In this document: in pieces, positions 8,730 to 16,252 of the stretch | Numbering within the stretch: position 1 is the first letter of the stretch | How the letters are laid out: every line of letters begins with the position of its first letter | NCBI GenBank assembly: GCA_021811185.1 | Contig: JAJZPL010000009.1 | Location: 1 to 64,000, forward strand | Reading direction: 5' to 3' | Length of the DNA: 64,000 bases | From: a bacterium | Lineage (GTDB): Bacteria > Elusimicrobiota > Elusimicrobia > Elusimicrobiales > UBA9959 | The notes under the pieces: model-generated | Told to the model about the DNA's origin: nothing | The model's input: only the letters and a program-made list of their open reading frames with translations | The model's database searches: none | Program-made: the position numbers and the translations under genes

Positions 8730-8763
8730 TTATTGTCTCCTTGAAATTTTTTTGCGGCTTGAA

Positions 8764-8791
8764 ATTATACATGAATTCCGCCGCCGCTCAA
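8764..8791 (-). promoter_or_regulatory. Promoter of satP
   Basis: On the minus strand, TTGAGC (8791-8786), a 16-bp spacer and TATAAT (8769-8764). The leader would be about 28 nt and contains the AAGGAG ribosome-binding site. Confidence 0.6.
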
Positions 8792-8820
8792 AGCCGCCGC
8801 TTTCCGCGGCTAAAACAAAA

Positions 8821-8840
8821 CCGCCGGGGATCCCCGGCGG
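8821..8840 (-). terminator. Terminator of the ECF sigma operon
   Basis: A perfect 20-bp palindrome, CCGCCGGGGA/TCCCCGGCGG, followed on the minus strand by TTTTGTTTTA. It is the first terminator after the six genes that begin with the ECF sigma factor at 13.8 kb. Confidence 0.8.
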
Positions 8841-8865
8841 CCATTGGAAAGAGCGCCGCTCCCGG

Positions 8866-10020
8866 CTAGCCCGGCTTCGCCGCCCGCGCGCAGGCCCCCG
8901 TTTTCTTCAACGTAACCGTAAAGGCCGTGCCGCCGCCGGGCAGGTTCTTCGCCGACATCTGCCCGTTATGCGCTTCCACCACCTGCTTCACTATGGCCAG
9001 GCCCAGCCCCAGCCCGCCTACGGTCCGCGTCATATAATCCGCTACCTGGTAGAAAGGCGTCCCCAGCCCGGAGATCAGCTCCTTGGGGATCCCTATGCCG
9101 CTGTCCGAAACGGTAACAGAGACCGTGTCGGCGCCTCCCTCCACGCTGACCTCGGCGCTGCCGCCCCTTTTATTGAAGGTGACGGCGTTCAGGACCAGGC
9201 GCTTTATGGCGTTGCGCAGCCAGGCGGGCTCCCCGTGCACCACCGTCCCCCCGCCGTCGGGCCGCATGGAAAGCGAGACCCCGGCCTCCTCCGCCTTTTT
9301 AGCGAGCTCGGCCAGTACGGCCCGCGCCGCCTCCGCCAGGTCCACGTCCGCGCAATTCCGCGGCGCGAGCTCCTTGCGCGAATCCGCGTACAGGATAAGC
9401 GACTCTATGGACTCGTGCAGCTCCCTGGCCCCGGCCAGCACCCCGTCCAGCACTTCGCCGCGGTGCTCGAGGTCGTCGAAGCGCAGCAGCTCCGCCCCGG
9501 CCAGGATCTTGGCCAGCGGCGTGCGCAGTTCGTGCCCCACCACCGCCATGAACGCTTCTTTAACGCGTTCGGAACTTTTCAGCTGGGAGTAAGCGGCCGA
9601 CAGTTCCTCCTGGGCGGCCTTGAGCATTTTCAGCTCGGACGAAATGCCGCGTTTTTCGACGCACCTGTCCACCGCGGACTCCAGGTAATCGAAGGAGAAC
9701 GGCTTGCGCAGGAAATCGTAGGCGCCGGCCTTCATCGCCTCCAGCGCGTTGTCCAGCGTGGCGTCGCCGGTCATGATGATCACGTCGCATTGCGGGGCCA
9801 CCATTTTTACGTGTTTAGTGAGCTCCAGCCCGTTCTGCCCGCCGGGGATGTTTATGTCCATGAACACGATATCGCACCGCCCGAGCTCCGCGCCGGCCAG
9901 AAAGCCGGGGGCGCTGCGATAAGAAGCGAAGGACCTGGCGCCCTTGAACGCCCGCTCGAGGAAGCCGACCATGCCTTCGTCGTCTTCCACGACTATTATG
10001 GAGATATCTTTGATATTCAT
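8866..10020 (-). CDS. Receiver-histidine kinase fusion (REC-HisKA-HATPase)
   Basis: A 384-residue soluble protein. The N-terminal receiver has VVEDDE, the acceptor Asp in VFMDINIPG, Thr in IIMTGDA and Lys in LRKPFS, so it looks active. A helical linker leads to a HisKA domain with His in VVGHELRTPLAKI (about residue 160), then a HATPase with DSGIGIP and GGLGLGLAI boxes. With no membrane segment it should take its input through the receiver, most simply from a partner kinase, and pass phosphate on. It lies 34 bp after the receiver gene at 10055 and ends the operon before the terminator at 8821. Confidence 0.9.
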   Translation of the reverse strand: MNIKDISIIVVEDDEGMVGFLERAFKGARSFASYRSAPGFLAGAELGRCDIVFMDINIPGGQNGLELTKHVKMVAPQCDVIIMTGDATLDNALEAMKAGAYDFLRKPFSFDYLESAVDRCVEKRGISSELKMLKAAQEELSAAYSQLKSSERVKEAFMAVVGHELRTPLAKILAGAELLRFDDLEHRGEVLDGVLAGARELHESIESLILYADSRKELAPRNCADVDLAEAARAVLAELAKKAEEAGVSLSMRPDGGGTVVHGEPAWLRNAIKRLVLNAVTFNKRGGSAEVSVEGGADTVSVTVSDSGIGIPKELISGLGTPFYQVADYMTRTVGGLGLGLAIVKQVVEAHNGQMSAKNLPGGGTAFTVTLKKTGACARAAKPG

Positions 10021-10054
10021 ACCGTCTTTCCCGGGCCCCGGTTCGGCCGCGCCC

Positions 10055-10483
10055 TCACGCCGCCCGCGTCTTAAGAAGTTTGTGCAGCTGCGCTATCAGT
10101 TCTTCGGTCTTTATCGGCTTCCCTATGAAGTCCCGCACGTTGCCTTCCCGTTTGATCATTTCGCACGTGGACGGGTCCAACTGGCGGCCGGTCATCACGA
10201 TAATGGGGATCTTCGCGGTCTCGTCCGTCTGCAGCTCGTGCAGCGTTTCGAACCCGCTGGATTTAGGGAGCATCAGGTCCAGCAGCACCAGGTCCGGCAG
10301 CAGGGCCCGGGCCTTGGCCTGGGCGTCCTCTCCGTCCTGCGCCTGCGCCACCCTGAAGCCTTCTTTGCTTATGATGACGGCCAGCAGGTCCCTGATGTCC
10401 TTGTCGTCGTCCACGATGAGCACCAGTTTCTCCGCAGGTCTTGCCGCGCTGAAATTTTCCATGGATGGCCCCCTGTCTGTCAT
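10055..10483 (-). CDS. Single-domain response regulator
   Basis: The 142-residue protein has a receiver domain preceded by about 18 variable residues. Conserved sites are LIVDDDKD, the acceptor Asp in VLLDLMLPK, Thr in IVMTGR, and Lys in FIGKPIK. It has no output domain. The ATG at 10483 is the longest start; MENFSAARP at 10462 is possible. Upstream on the minus strand is an AT-rich ATTATTATTTA run with no clear ribosome-binding site. Its likely partner is the downstream receiver-kinase. Confidence 0.88.
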   Translation of the reverse strand: MTDRGPSMENFSAARPAEKLVLIVDDDKDIRDLLAVIISKEGFRVAQAQDGEDAQAKARALLPDLVLLDLMLPKSSGFETLHELQTDETAKIPIIVMTGRQLDPSTCEMIKREGNVRDFIGKPIKTEELIAQLHKLLKTRAA

Positions 10484-10532
10484 TAAATAATAATTTGAGC
10501 CCGAAAAGAAGCGTCTCGCGCCAAGGTAACTC

Positions 10533-11225
10533 TCAGCGCCGCGACACCGCGAAATCGTCGTAGTCGGCGGCCGCCCGCGAGCGGGTGTCGTCCGAATCGG
10601 TAAGCACCGCTATCCCCACCGGGTTCTTAACGGCTTTCTTACCAAAAACCCTCAGGTAATCCTCGTAAACGTTCCGTTTCTCCGCCGTCCAGGCGCCCAG
10701 CCCGGCGGGGCCCGACCGCAGCACCACTATTTTAGTGGCCGCCCGGTGCGGCGAGGGCAGCACCGTGCCGGCCGGCACCGTGGAGCTCCACACGTATTTA
10801 AGGCAGTAAGACAGCGGGGTCAGGCCTTTGAAACAGACGTAGACGGCGGCCGCGCTGTCGTTGGTTTTCTTTTTAGCCTCGCTGCCGTTGACCGGCAGCG
10901 CCAGCACCCTCCAGCGCCACGAGAGGAACCTGTAATCCGAAAGGTCGTAAGCAAAATTTTTCCCGGCGGTGAAGGAGTCGCCCCTTGAATCGACCGAAAG
11001 GTACTTGCCGCCTTTCTCCGCTTTCACGGAGATCGCCCTGGCCGCTTTGGAGCTGCCGGTCCAGAAGTCTTTTTTAAGCGCCCAGGAAGCGGGGAAGGCG
11101 CCTTCCCTGCTGCTTTCGAAGTCCTCTATTACCACCTTGTCCGCGGCGGCCTGGCCCCCGCAGGCTAACCCGCGCCCCAGCAGGAGCAGCCCGCTTGCCA
11201 GTACCAGCCTTAATCTTTCATTCAT
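10533..11225 (-). CDS. DUF3047 family secreted protein
   Basis: The 230-residue protein has an N-terminal signal peptide (MNERLRLVLASGLLLLGRGL) and then the DUF3047 pattern: IEDFESSREGAFPASWALKK at the start of the mature part, LSWRWRVLALPVNGSEA, DSAAAVYVCF, and near the end IAVLTDSDDTRSRAAADYDD. Members are predicted periplasmic beta-sandwich proteins of unknown function. It begins 9 bp after the FkbM gene and belongs to the ECF operon, so envelope stress or surface maintenance is a reasonable guess. Confidence 0.85.
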   Translation of the reverse strand: MNERLRLVLASGLLLLGRGLACGGQAAADKVVIEDFESSREGAFPASWALKKDFWTGSSKAARAISVKAEKGGKYLSVDSRGDSFTAGKNFAYDLSDYRFLSWRWRVLALPVNGSEAKKKTNDSAAAVYVCFKGLTPLSYCLKYVWSSTVPAGTVLPSPHRAATKIVVLRSGPAGLGAWTAEKRNVYEDYLRVFGKKAVKNPVGIAVLTDSDDTRSRAAADYDDFAVSRR

Positions 11226-11234
11226 GTTTTCCGC

Positions 11235-12296
11235 CTAAAGTACCGCGTACAGGACCAGTTCGCAGGAAACCGGCTGGTGCTGGCGCAGGTAGAACCTGTA
11301 TTCCGGCGCCAGAGACTTTATGAATAACGGGATCTCAAATAGGTCCCCGGGCTTGTGATAAAGGCAGACCGCGAGCTTGGGGCGGTTGCGCCTTATAGTT
11401 TCCACCGCGCCTTTCAGCGCCTCCAGCTCCGCGCCCTCCACGTCCAGCTTTATGAAGGTGGCGTCCGGCGCTAAATTATCTATGGCATCCGCTTCTATCA
11501 AGGCGCCGCCGGTTTCGGAGACAGCCGAGCCGGTTTCCCCCTCGGCCGCGGCGAAGCGCAGCGCGGCCGCCTTGCTCCACAGCCCCTTCACTACAATATT
11601 AACGTCGCGGAAGCCCTGCCTGCCGGCCAGCGCGCACAACCTGGCGGCGTTCTCCGGCTCGGGCTCGAAGGCATAGCACTTTGAGTATTTGTACTCCGCC
11701 TTCCTGATAAAAGCCAGCAGCGTGTCGCCGGTATAGGCCCCGCCGTCCACGAAAACTTCGTTCTCGGAAAGTTTAATTATCCCTTCCGGGAAATACTGGT
11801 CCCTGCGCCACACGTCGTACAGGCCTTCCCTGTCGCCCAGCTTGGCGTTGATGAAGGCGTCATAGGTCCGTTTGGAGAGTTCGTCGGCGAACATTTCCCG
11901 GACCAGGCCGAACTGTTGTTTATGCGCTTCCGCGTAGGCGCGGTCGAAAGTATTGCCGAGCAGCTCGCCCATTACGTTGAAGAAGTACACGCCCGCCGTC
12001 TGTCCCGGGGCTTTCCGCGCCAGCTTCTTTTCGGCCAGCCTGAAATCGGCGAAGGCTATTACGATGTTGAATTTTTCAAAGCGCCGCCTGACCTCGTCGT
12101 AATTCATTGTCCCCGCGGAAGAAGTGAACCCATCGTCCACGAAGCAGGCCGCGGCCTTGAGCCCCTGCCGCGCGAGGAACTGCCGCACATAAGGCGCGTA
12201 CCAGCCGTCGCCGTAAAGGACGATGGGCAGCCCGCCGGCCTTAAGGGCTTCGAGGTCGGCCGAGGCCGGGATCTTATCGCGGGAGGTCTCGTTCAT
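11235..12296 (-). CDS. FkbM family SAM-dependent methyltransferase
   Basis: The 353-residue protein has an N-terminal nucleotide-fold region (IVLYGDGWYAPYVRQFLARQ), similar to domains that precede FkbM in surface-sugar loci. A C-terminal FkbM methyltransferase follows: the SAM-binding VFVDGGAYTGDT at about residue 185, YAFEPEPENAARL, and IKLDVEGAELEALKGA. FkbM enzymes O-methylate sugars or lipids; the substrate here is unknown. The start lies only 4 bp after the anti-sigma stop, so the gene is part of the ECF operon. Confidence 0.88.
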   Translation of the reverse strand: MNETSRDKIPASADLEALKAGGLPIVLYGDGWYAPYVRQFLARQGLKAAACFVDDGFTSSAGTMNYDEVRRRFEKFNIVIAFADFRLAEKKLARKAPGQTAGVYFFNVMGELLGNTFDRAYAEAHKQQFGLVREMFADELSKRTYDAFINAKLGDREGLYDVWRRDQYFPEGIIKLSENEVFVDGGAYTGDTLLAFIRKAEYKYSKCYAFEPEPENAARLCALAGRQGFRDVNIVVKGLWSKAAALRFAAAEGETGSAVSETGGALIEADAIDNLAPDATFIKLDVEGAELEALKGAVETIRRNRPKLAVCLYHKPGDLFEIPLFIKSLAPEYRFYLRQHQPVSCELVLYAVL

Positions 12297-12300
12297 TCGC

Positions 12301-13242
12301 TTACTTGCGCGGGTCCTGCCAGAGCAGCACGCCGCCGGTCCGCAGTTTGAAGAAATCGGCGCAGCGACCGTCGCCCTGGCCTGTTATCCCGCCATCGGGC
12401 GCGCAGAGCAGCTTGCCCTCCTTGTCGTACAGCTGGCCGTACTGATCGCAGCATTGCGGCGGAAAGTAAAAGGCCCCTTTTCCTTTATAGCTGTACCACC
12501 AGACCGTAAAGGGCGGGTTGCCCTTCTCGCCTGCCTTTAAGCGCCGTATTCTTTCGTCCAGCCACGCCGGCCAAGCGGAAACTTCGCCGGTATTGGCGGG
12601 CGCGGCGGCGCTTGCCATGTTATTCCCTTCGGCAAAAAAGGCGACATAGGCGGGATTCCCCTCAAGGGAAACGGAGGAGGCCGCAACCCCGACCTCCGAC
12701 TTTAGCGCCAGCTTGCCGCCGGCCGCATTTCCACGGCCCGCGAATTTAGCCTGGCCGTAAGCGCCCCCGCCTGAGGCCCGGGGGCTGCGCAGGCTCGACT
12801 CCGCCATGGCGGGCGCCTGCTCCGCAGCCGGCGCTTCCACCACTCCAGAAAGGCCCGCGTCCCTGGCCCCGAACGCGCTTTGCGGAGCGGAGGAGCTGGA
12901 CATAAACGATGGGGAATACGAACTGTCCCTGTCCCGGAATTGAGGCAGGCCGAAAATTATCAACAGGCCGGCGGCCGCAGCAGAGAGCACCAGCACGGGC
13001 TTGAGCCAGCCGGAGAAAACGGGTGAGGCGGGCTTTTCCGCGAACACTCCTTCCTTTAATGCCGTCGGCACCGGCTGCAGCACGTGCTTTTTGAAAACAG
13101 CCGAGACCTTCCGCAGCTCGGCCAGCTCGCGGGCGCAAGCGGCGCAGGAGGCCAGGTGGCTCTCAAGGGCCGCCTTTTCGCCGGCCGGCAGCTCGTTGTC
13201 GAGGTAGGCCGACAGATTTTCCCTGCAGGTATTATGTTCCAT
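12301..13242 (-). CDS. Zinc-finger anti-sigma factor with Cys-rich extracytoplasmic domain
   Basis: 313 residues. Residues 1-50 are a ZAS-type anti-sigma domain with Cys6 and H29-x3-C33-x2-C36 (HLASCAAC). A single membrane segment lies at about 82-100. The exported part starts with a Ser/Ala/Gly-rich linker containing YSPSF (109-113), FGARD and GGGAYGQAK (158-166). It ends in a compact domain with WPAWLDERI, a PPQCCDQYG motif, and LLCAPDGGITGQGDGRCADF. From memory that end resembles DUF6970 of Bacteroidota, not verified. The start overlaps the sigma gene by 11 bp. Two linker motifs recur in the divergent VIT-vWA protein, which suggests a functional link. Confidence 0.88.
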   Translation of the reverse strand: MEHNTCRENLSAYLDNELPAGEKAALESHLASCAACARELAELRKVSAVFKKHVLQPVPTALKEGVFAEKPASPVFSGWLKPVLVLSAAAAGLLIIFGLPQFRDRDSSYSPSFMSSSSAPQSAFGARDAGLSGVVEAPAAEQAPAMAESSLRSPRASGGGAYGQAKFAGRGNAAGGKLALKSEVGVAASSVSLEGNPAYVAFFAEGNNMASAAAPANTGEVSAWPAWLDERIRRLKAGEKGNPPFTVWWYSYKGKGAFYFPPQCCDQYGQLYDKEGKLLCAPDGGITGQGDGRCADFFKLRTGGVLLWQDPRK

Positions 13243-13774
13243 GTTCGTTCAGCAATGCGCTCATTTGCCGCCTCAGCTCTTCGCGCGCCCTCGAGATCCG
13301 GGACTTAACCGTGCCGAGCTGCAGCTCCGTTATTCCCGCTATCTCCTCGTACGAGCGCCCCTCTATTTCCCTCAGCACCAAAATGGCCCGGTCTTCCGGC
13401 TCCAGCGCGGCCAGGGCCTTCTCGAGCATTTCCTTCTCGGCCTGCTCTTCCAGCGCGGCGCCCGCGGGCGGCTCGGGCGACGCCACCTGCAGGGGCGGCG
13501 GATCATTCTCCCCGTCCCCGCCCCGGTCCAGCGAGAAGGTCTTCCAGAAAGCCCGCCGCTTCTCGGACCGCACCCGGTTCTTCCAGACGTTCATAGTGAT
13601 GCGGTACAGCCAGGTGCCGGGGGCGGAGCCTTCGCGGAAGCCGGCCAGGCCGCGCAGGGCCCGGATAAAAGCGTCCTGGGCTATATCCTGCGCGTCGGCC
13701 GCGTTGCCGCTAAGCCGCAGCGCCAGGTTATACACCATGGCCGCATGTTTTTCAAAAAGCTCTTCCGCGTCCAG
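13232..13774 (-). CDS. ECF-type RNA polymerase sigma factor
   Basis: About 180 residues with sigma-70 regions 2 and 4. Region 2 has LFEKHAAMVYNLALRLSG, then DAQDIAQDAFIRAL and APGTWLYRITMNVWKN. Region 4 has LEPEDRAILVLREIEGRSY, then EIAGITELQLGTVKSRISRA. The start is uncertain: no ATG or GTG suits. CTG at 13774 is preferred because the preceding GGAGGCGTT is the same nine bases that precede the ATG of the divergent gene (GGAGGCGTTATG). A TTG at 13798 lies upstream of the ECF -10 box and would not be on that transcript. The anti-sigma gene overlaps its end, and the promoter implies autoregulation. Confidence 0.92.
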   Translation of the reverse strand: MDAEELFEKHAAMVYNLALRLSGNAADAQDIAQDAFIRALRGLAGFREGSAPGTWLYRITMNVWKNRVRSEKRRAFWKTFSLDRGGDGENDPPPLQVASPEPPAGAALEEQAEKEMLEKALAALEPEDRAILVLREIEGRSYEEIAGITELQLGTVKSRISRAREELRRQMSALLNEHGT

Positions 13775-13784
13775 AACGCCTCCA

Positions 13785-13813
13785 GTTAGACACCGCAATA
13801 GATAAAAAGTTCC
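13785..13813 (-). promoter_or_regulatory. ECF promoter driving the sigma/anti-sigma operon
   Basis: On the minus strand, GGAACTT (13813-13807), exactly 16 bp, then TCTAAC (13790-13785). This matches the GGAAC / TCTAA type used by RpoE-like ECF factors. It is the mirror image of the promoter at 13843-13871. Confidence 0.85.
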
Positions 13814-13842
13814 CTTAAGTTTATCAATTGCGGAACGTTTCT

Positions 13843-13871
13843 GGAACTTTTTCCGGCAGCCGGTGTCTAAC
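13843..13871 (+). promoter_or_regulatory. ECF promoter driving the VIT-vWA gene
   Basis: GGAACTT (13843-13849), exactly 16 bp, then TCTAAC (13866-13871). The predicted start at about 13877 gives a leader of about 20 nt with an AGAGGAGG ribosome-binding site before the ATG at 13898. Confidence 0.85.
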
Positions 13872-13897
13872 CCGCGACAGTCAAGAGAGGAGGCGTT

Positions 13898-16204
13898 ATG
13901 AAACCCGCAAACCTGGTCCTTAAAATGTCGGTGCTAGTACTCGCCCTGTCCGCGGCCGCGTTCGCGCTGCCGGAGGAAGGCGAAGGTTCCATGCAGGTGG
14001 TGTCGCCGGGCGAAGCCAGGATCCTTCCTTTAAAGCATACCGAGGTGAAGGCGGAGATCTCGGGCTTTACGGCCGAGGTCAGCGTAACGCAGGTGTTCGC
14101 CAATTCCGCGGACGCGCCCATAGAGGCCGTCTACGTGTTCCCGCTGCCCGAGAACGCCGCGGTGAACGACCTCACGCTGACCATCGGCGGCCGCGTGATA
14201 AAGGGACAGATAAAGAAGCGCGAGGAAGCGCGCCAGGTTTACGAGGCGGCCAAGGCCCAGGGCAAGACCGCCGCGCTGCTGGACCAGGAGCGGCCCAACA
14301 TCTTCACGCAGTCCGTGGCCAACATCCAGCCCGGCCATGAGATAAGGGTGACGTTGAAATATTTACAGGACCTGGCCTACGACCACGGAGAATACAAGTT
14401 CGTCTTCCCGATGACGATGGGCCCGCGCTATATCCCCGGCGCGCCTGCTGGGAAGAGCGGCACCGGCTGGTCGCCGGACACCGACAAGGTGGCCGACGCC
14501 TCCCGCATCACGCCGCCGGTGGTGAAACCCGGGCAGCGCTCCGGGCGCGACATCTCGGTGGAAGTAAAGCTGGACGCGGGCGTGGAGATAAAGAATATCC
14601 GCAGTTCCTCACACATCATAAACATCACCAGTAGCGGCCTGGCGAAGGCGGAAGTAAAGCTTTCGCCGGAGGACAGCATCCCCAACAAGGACTTCCAGCT
14701 TACCTATGAACCCGCGACAAGGATGGTGTCCGCCGCCGCGCTGGCCCACAAGGACGGCAAGAGCGGCTACTTCACGCTGCTGCTGCAGCCCAGCGCCGAC
14801 TTCCCGCTCAGCGCCGTCACCAACAAGGAACTGGTGATCGCCATCGACGTGTCCGGCTCGATGAGCGGCTTCCCCGTGGAGACCGCCAAGGCGGCCGCGC
14901 TGAAATGCCTGGAAGGCATGAACCCCGGAGACACCTTCCAGATCATGAGCTTCGCCTCGGGCAACCAGCTGCACTTCGGGCGCCCGCTCAAAAATACGCC
15001 GGCCAACCTGGCCCGCGCACGCGAGGTTATAAAGAACCTGAACGGCGGCGGCGGCACCGAAATGCTGGCCGCCCTGCGCACGGTGTTGGAGTTCCCCAAA
15101 GACCCGGAAAGGCTGCGCGTCGTGCTGTTCATGACGGACGGCTTTATAGGCAACGACCCGGAACTGCTCGCGTTCACCAAAGAGCACCTGAACAACTCCC
15201 GCATCTTCCCGCTGGGCGTGGGCTCGTCGGTGAACCGCTACCTGCTGGAGGAAATGGCCGTGCTGGGCAAAGGCTCGGTGCAGTACGTCGGGTGGAACGA
15301 AACCCCGGAGAAGCTCAAAAAAGTCATGGACCGGTTCTATGACCGCGTCTCACGCCCGGTGCTGACCGACCTGGCGGTGGACTGGAACGGGCTGGACGTG
15401 GAAGAACTTTCTCCCTCTTTCATCCCCGACCTGTTCGCCGGGCAGCCGCTGCTGCTGCACGCCCGCTACGGCAAGGCCGGCAGCGCGCCGGTAACTATTA
15501 AGGGCAAGATGCTGGGCAAGCCCTGGAAAATGACCGTGAACGTGACGCTTTCCGAGAAGGAAGCAGCCAACGCCGCCCAGGGGCCGCTGTGGGCCAGGTC
15601 CCGCATCACCGACCTTGAACGCCTGAACCTGGCCGGAGAGAGCGCGGACAACAGGGAGAAGATCATAGCGCTGGCGCTGGAGCACAAGCTGGTCACGCGC
15701 TTCACGTCCTTCGTGGCCGTGGACGAGACCATCGTGCCCAACGACGGGAAAAAGCCGCAGGTAGTGCCGGTGGAAAGCGAGCTGCCCGAAGGCACCAGGT
15801 ACGAAGGCTTCTTCGGCAACGGGAACGCGGCCTCGGCGGGCCACATCGGGGCCGCCGGCCGCGGCCAGGCTATGTCGGCGTTCAGCGGGTCCACGCTGGG
15901 GGCCCCGGCTTCCGCGGTCCGTGGAGGTTACAGCGGCGGGTCCGGCGGCGCTTACGGCCAGGCTAAAGCGGCGCTGGGTTTCGGCTCGAAGGGCACCGTG
16001 TACAGCCCCTCTTTCTTCCAGAGCAGCTCGGAGGGATTCGGCGCTAAAGAGATGTCCGCCCAGCCGGTCTACGCCAGCGCCCCCGAAAGGCAGGCGCGGC
16101 CCGTCTGGCAGGGCCCGGCCCTGCTGGCGCTCGGCCTGCTTACGGCCGCGGTCATGTGGATAAGGCGCCTGCTGCAGCGCGGGAATAAAGGAGAGCGGGC
16201 TTAA
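13898..16204 (+). CDS. VIT and von Willebrand factor A domain membrane-anchored protein
   Basis: 768 residues. A signal peptide (to about residue 25) is followed by a VIT domain (about 30-165) with EAVYVFPLPENAAVNDLTL and KREEARQVYEAAKAQGKTAA, the pattern of inter-alpha-trypsin-inhibitor heavy chains. The vWA domain (about 305-480) has the intact MIDAS DVSGSMSG plus FMTDGFIGND. A Gly/Ser/Ala-rich region follows with GGAYGQAK (about 683-690) and YSPSFFQSSS (about 702-711), motifs shared with the anti-sigma factor. One C-terminal membrane helix (about 740-756) ends in a basic tail, so the bulk is periplasmic and anchored. No LPxTG is present and no sortase is nearby. It is transcribed from an ECF promoter and is the likely main target of the sigma factor. 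Confidence 0.92.
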   Translation: MKPANLVLKMSVLVLALSAAAFALPEEGEGSMQVVSPGEARILPLKHTEVKAEISGFTAEVSVTQVFANSADAPIEAVYVFPLPENAAVNDLTLTIGGRVIKGQIKKREEARQVYEAAKAQGKTAALLDQERPNIFTQSVANIQPGHEIRVTLKYLQDLAYDHGEYKFVFPMTMGPRYIPGAPAGKSGTGWSPDTDKVADASRITPPVVKPGQRSGRDISVEVKLDAGVEIKNIRSSSHIINITSSGLAKAEVKLSPEDSIPNKDFQLTYEPATRMVSAAALAHKDGKSGYFTLLLQPSADFPLSAVTNKELVIAIDVSGSMSGFPVETAKAAALKCLEGMNPGDTFQIMSFASGNQLHFGRPLKNTPANLARAREVIKNLNGGGGTEMLAALRTVLEFPKDPERLRVVLFMTDGFIGNDPELLAFTKEHLNNSRIFPLGVGSSVNRYLLEEMAVLGKGSVQYVGWNETPEKLKKVMDRFYDRVSRPVLTDLAVDWNGLDVEELSPSFIPDLFAGQPLLLHARYGKAGSAPVTIKGKMLGKPWKMTVNVTLSEKEAANAAQGPLWARSRITDLERLNLAGESADNREKIIALALEHKLVTRFTSFVAVDETIVPNDGKKPQVVPVESELPEGTRYEGFFGNGNAASAGHIGAAGRGQAMSAFSGSTLGAPASAVRGGYSGGSGGAYGQAKAALGFGSKGTVYSPSFFQSSSEGFGAKEMSAQPVYASAPERQARPVWQGPALLALGLLTAAVMWIRRLLQRGNKGERA

Positions 16205-16252
16205 CAACAGTAAGGGCGCCGCGTGGTTTCCCGCCGCCGGGCTTACGGCGGG

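Noticed and set aside
13798..13798. TTG start for the sigma factor
   Set aside because: It lies upstream of the ECF -10 box, so it would not be on the transcript from that promoter; it stays possible only if another promoter exists.
15947..16204. Sortase signal at the end of the VIT-vWA protein
   Set aside because: A C-terminal helix and basic tail are present, but there is no LPxTG-type motif before the helix and no sortase gene nearby.
16230..16252. Hairpin between the VIT-vWA and prc genes as a terminator
   Set aside because: CCCGCCG/CGGCGGG can pair, but there is no T-tract on either strand.
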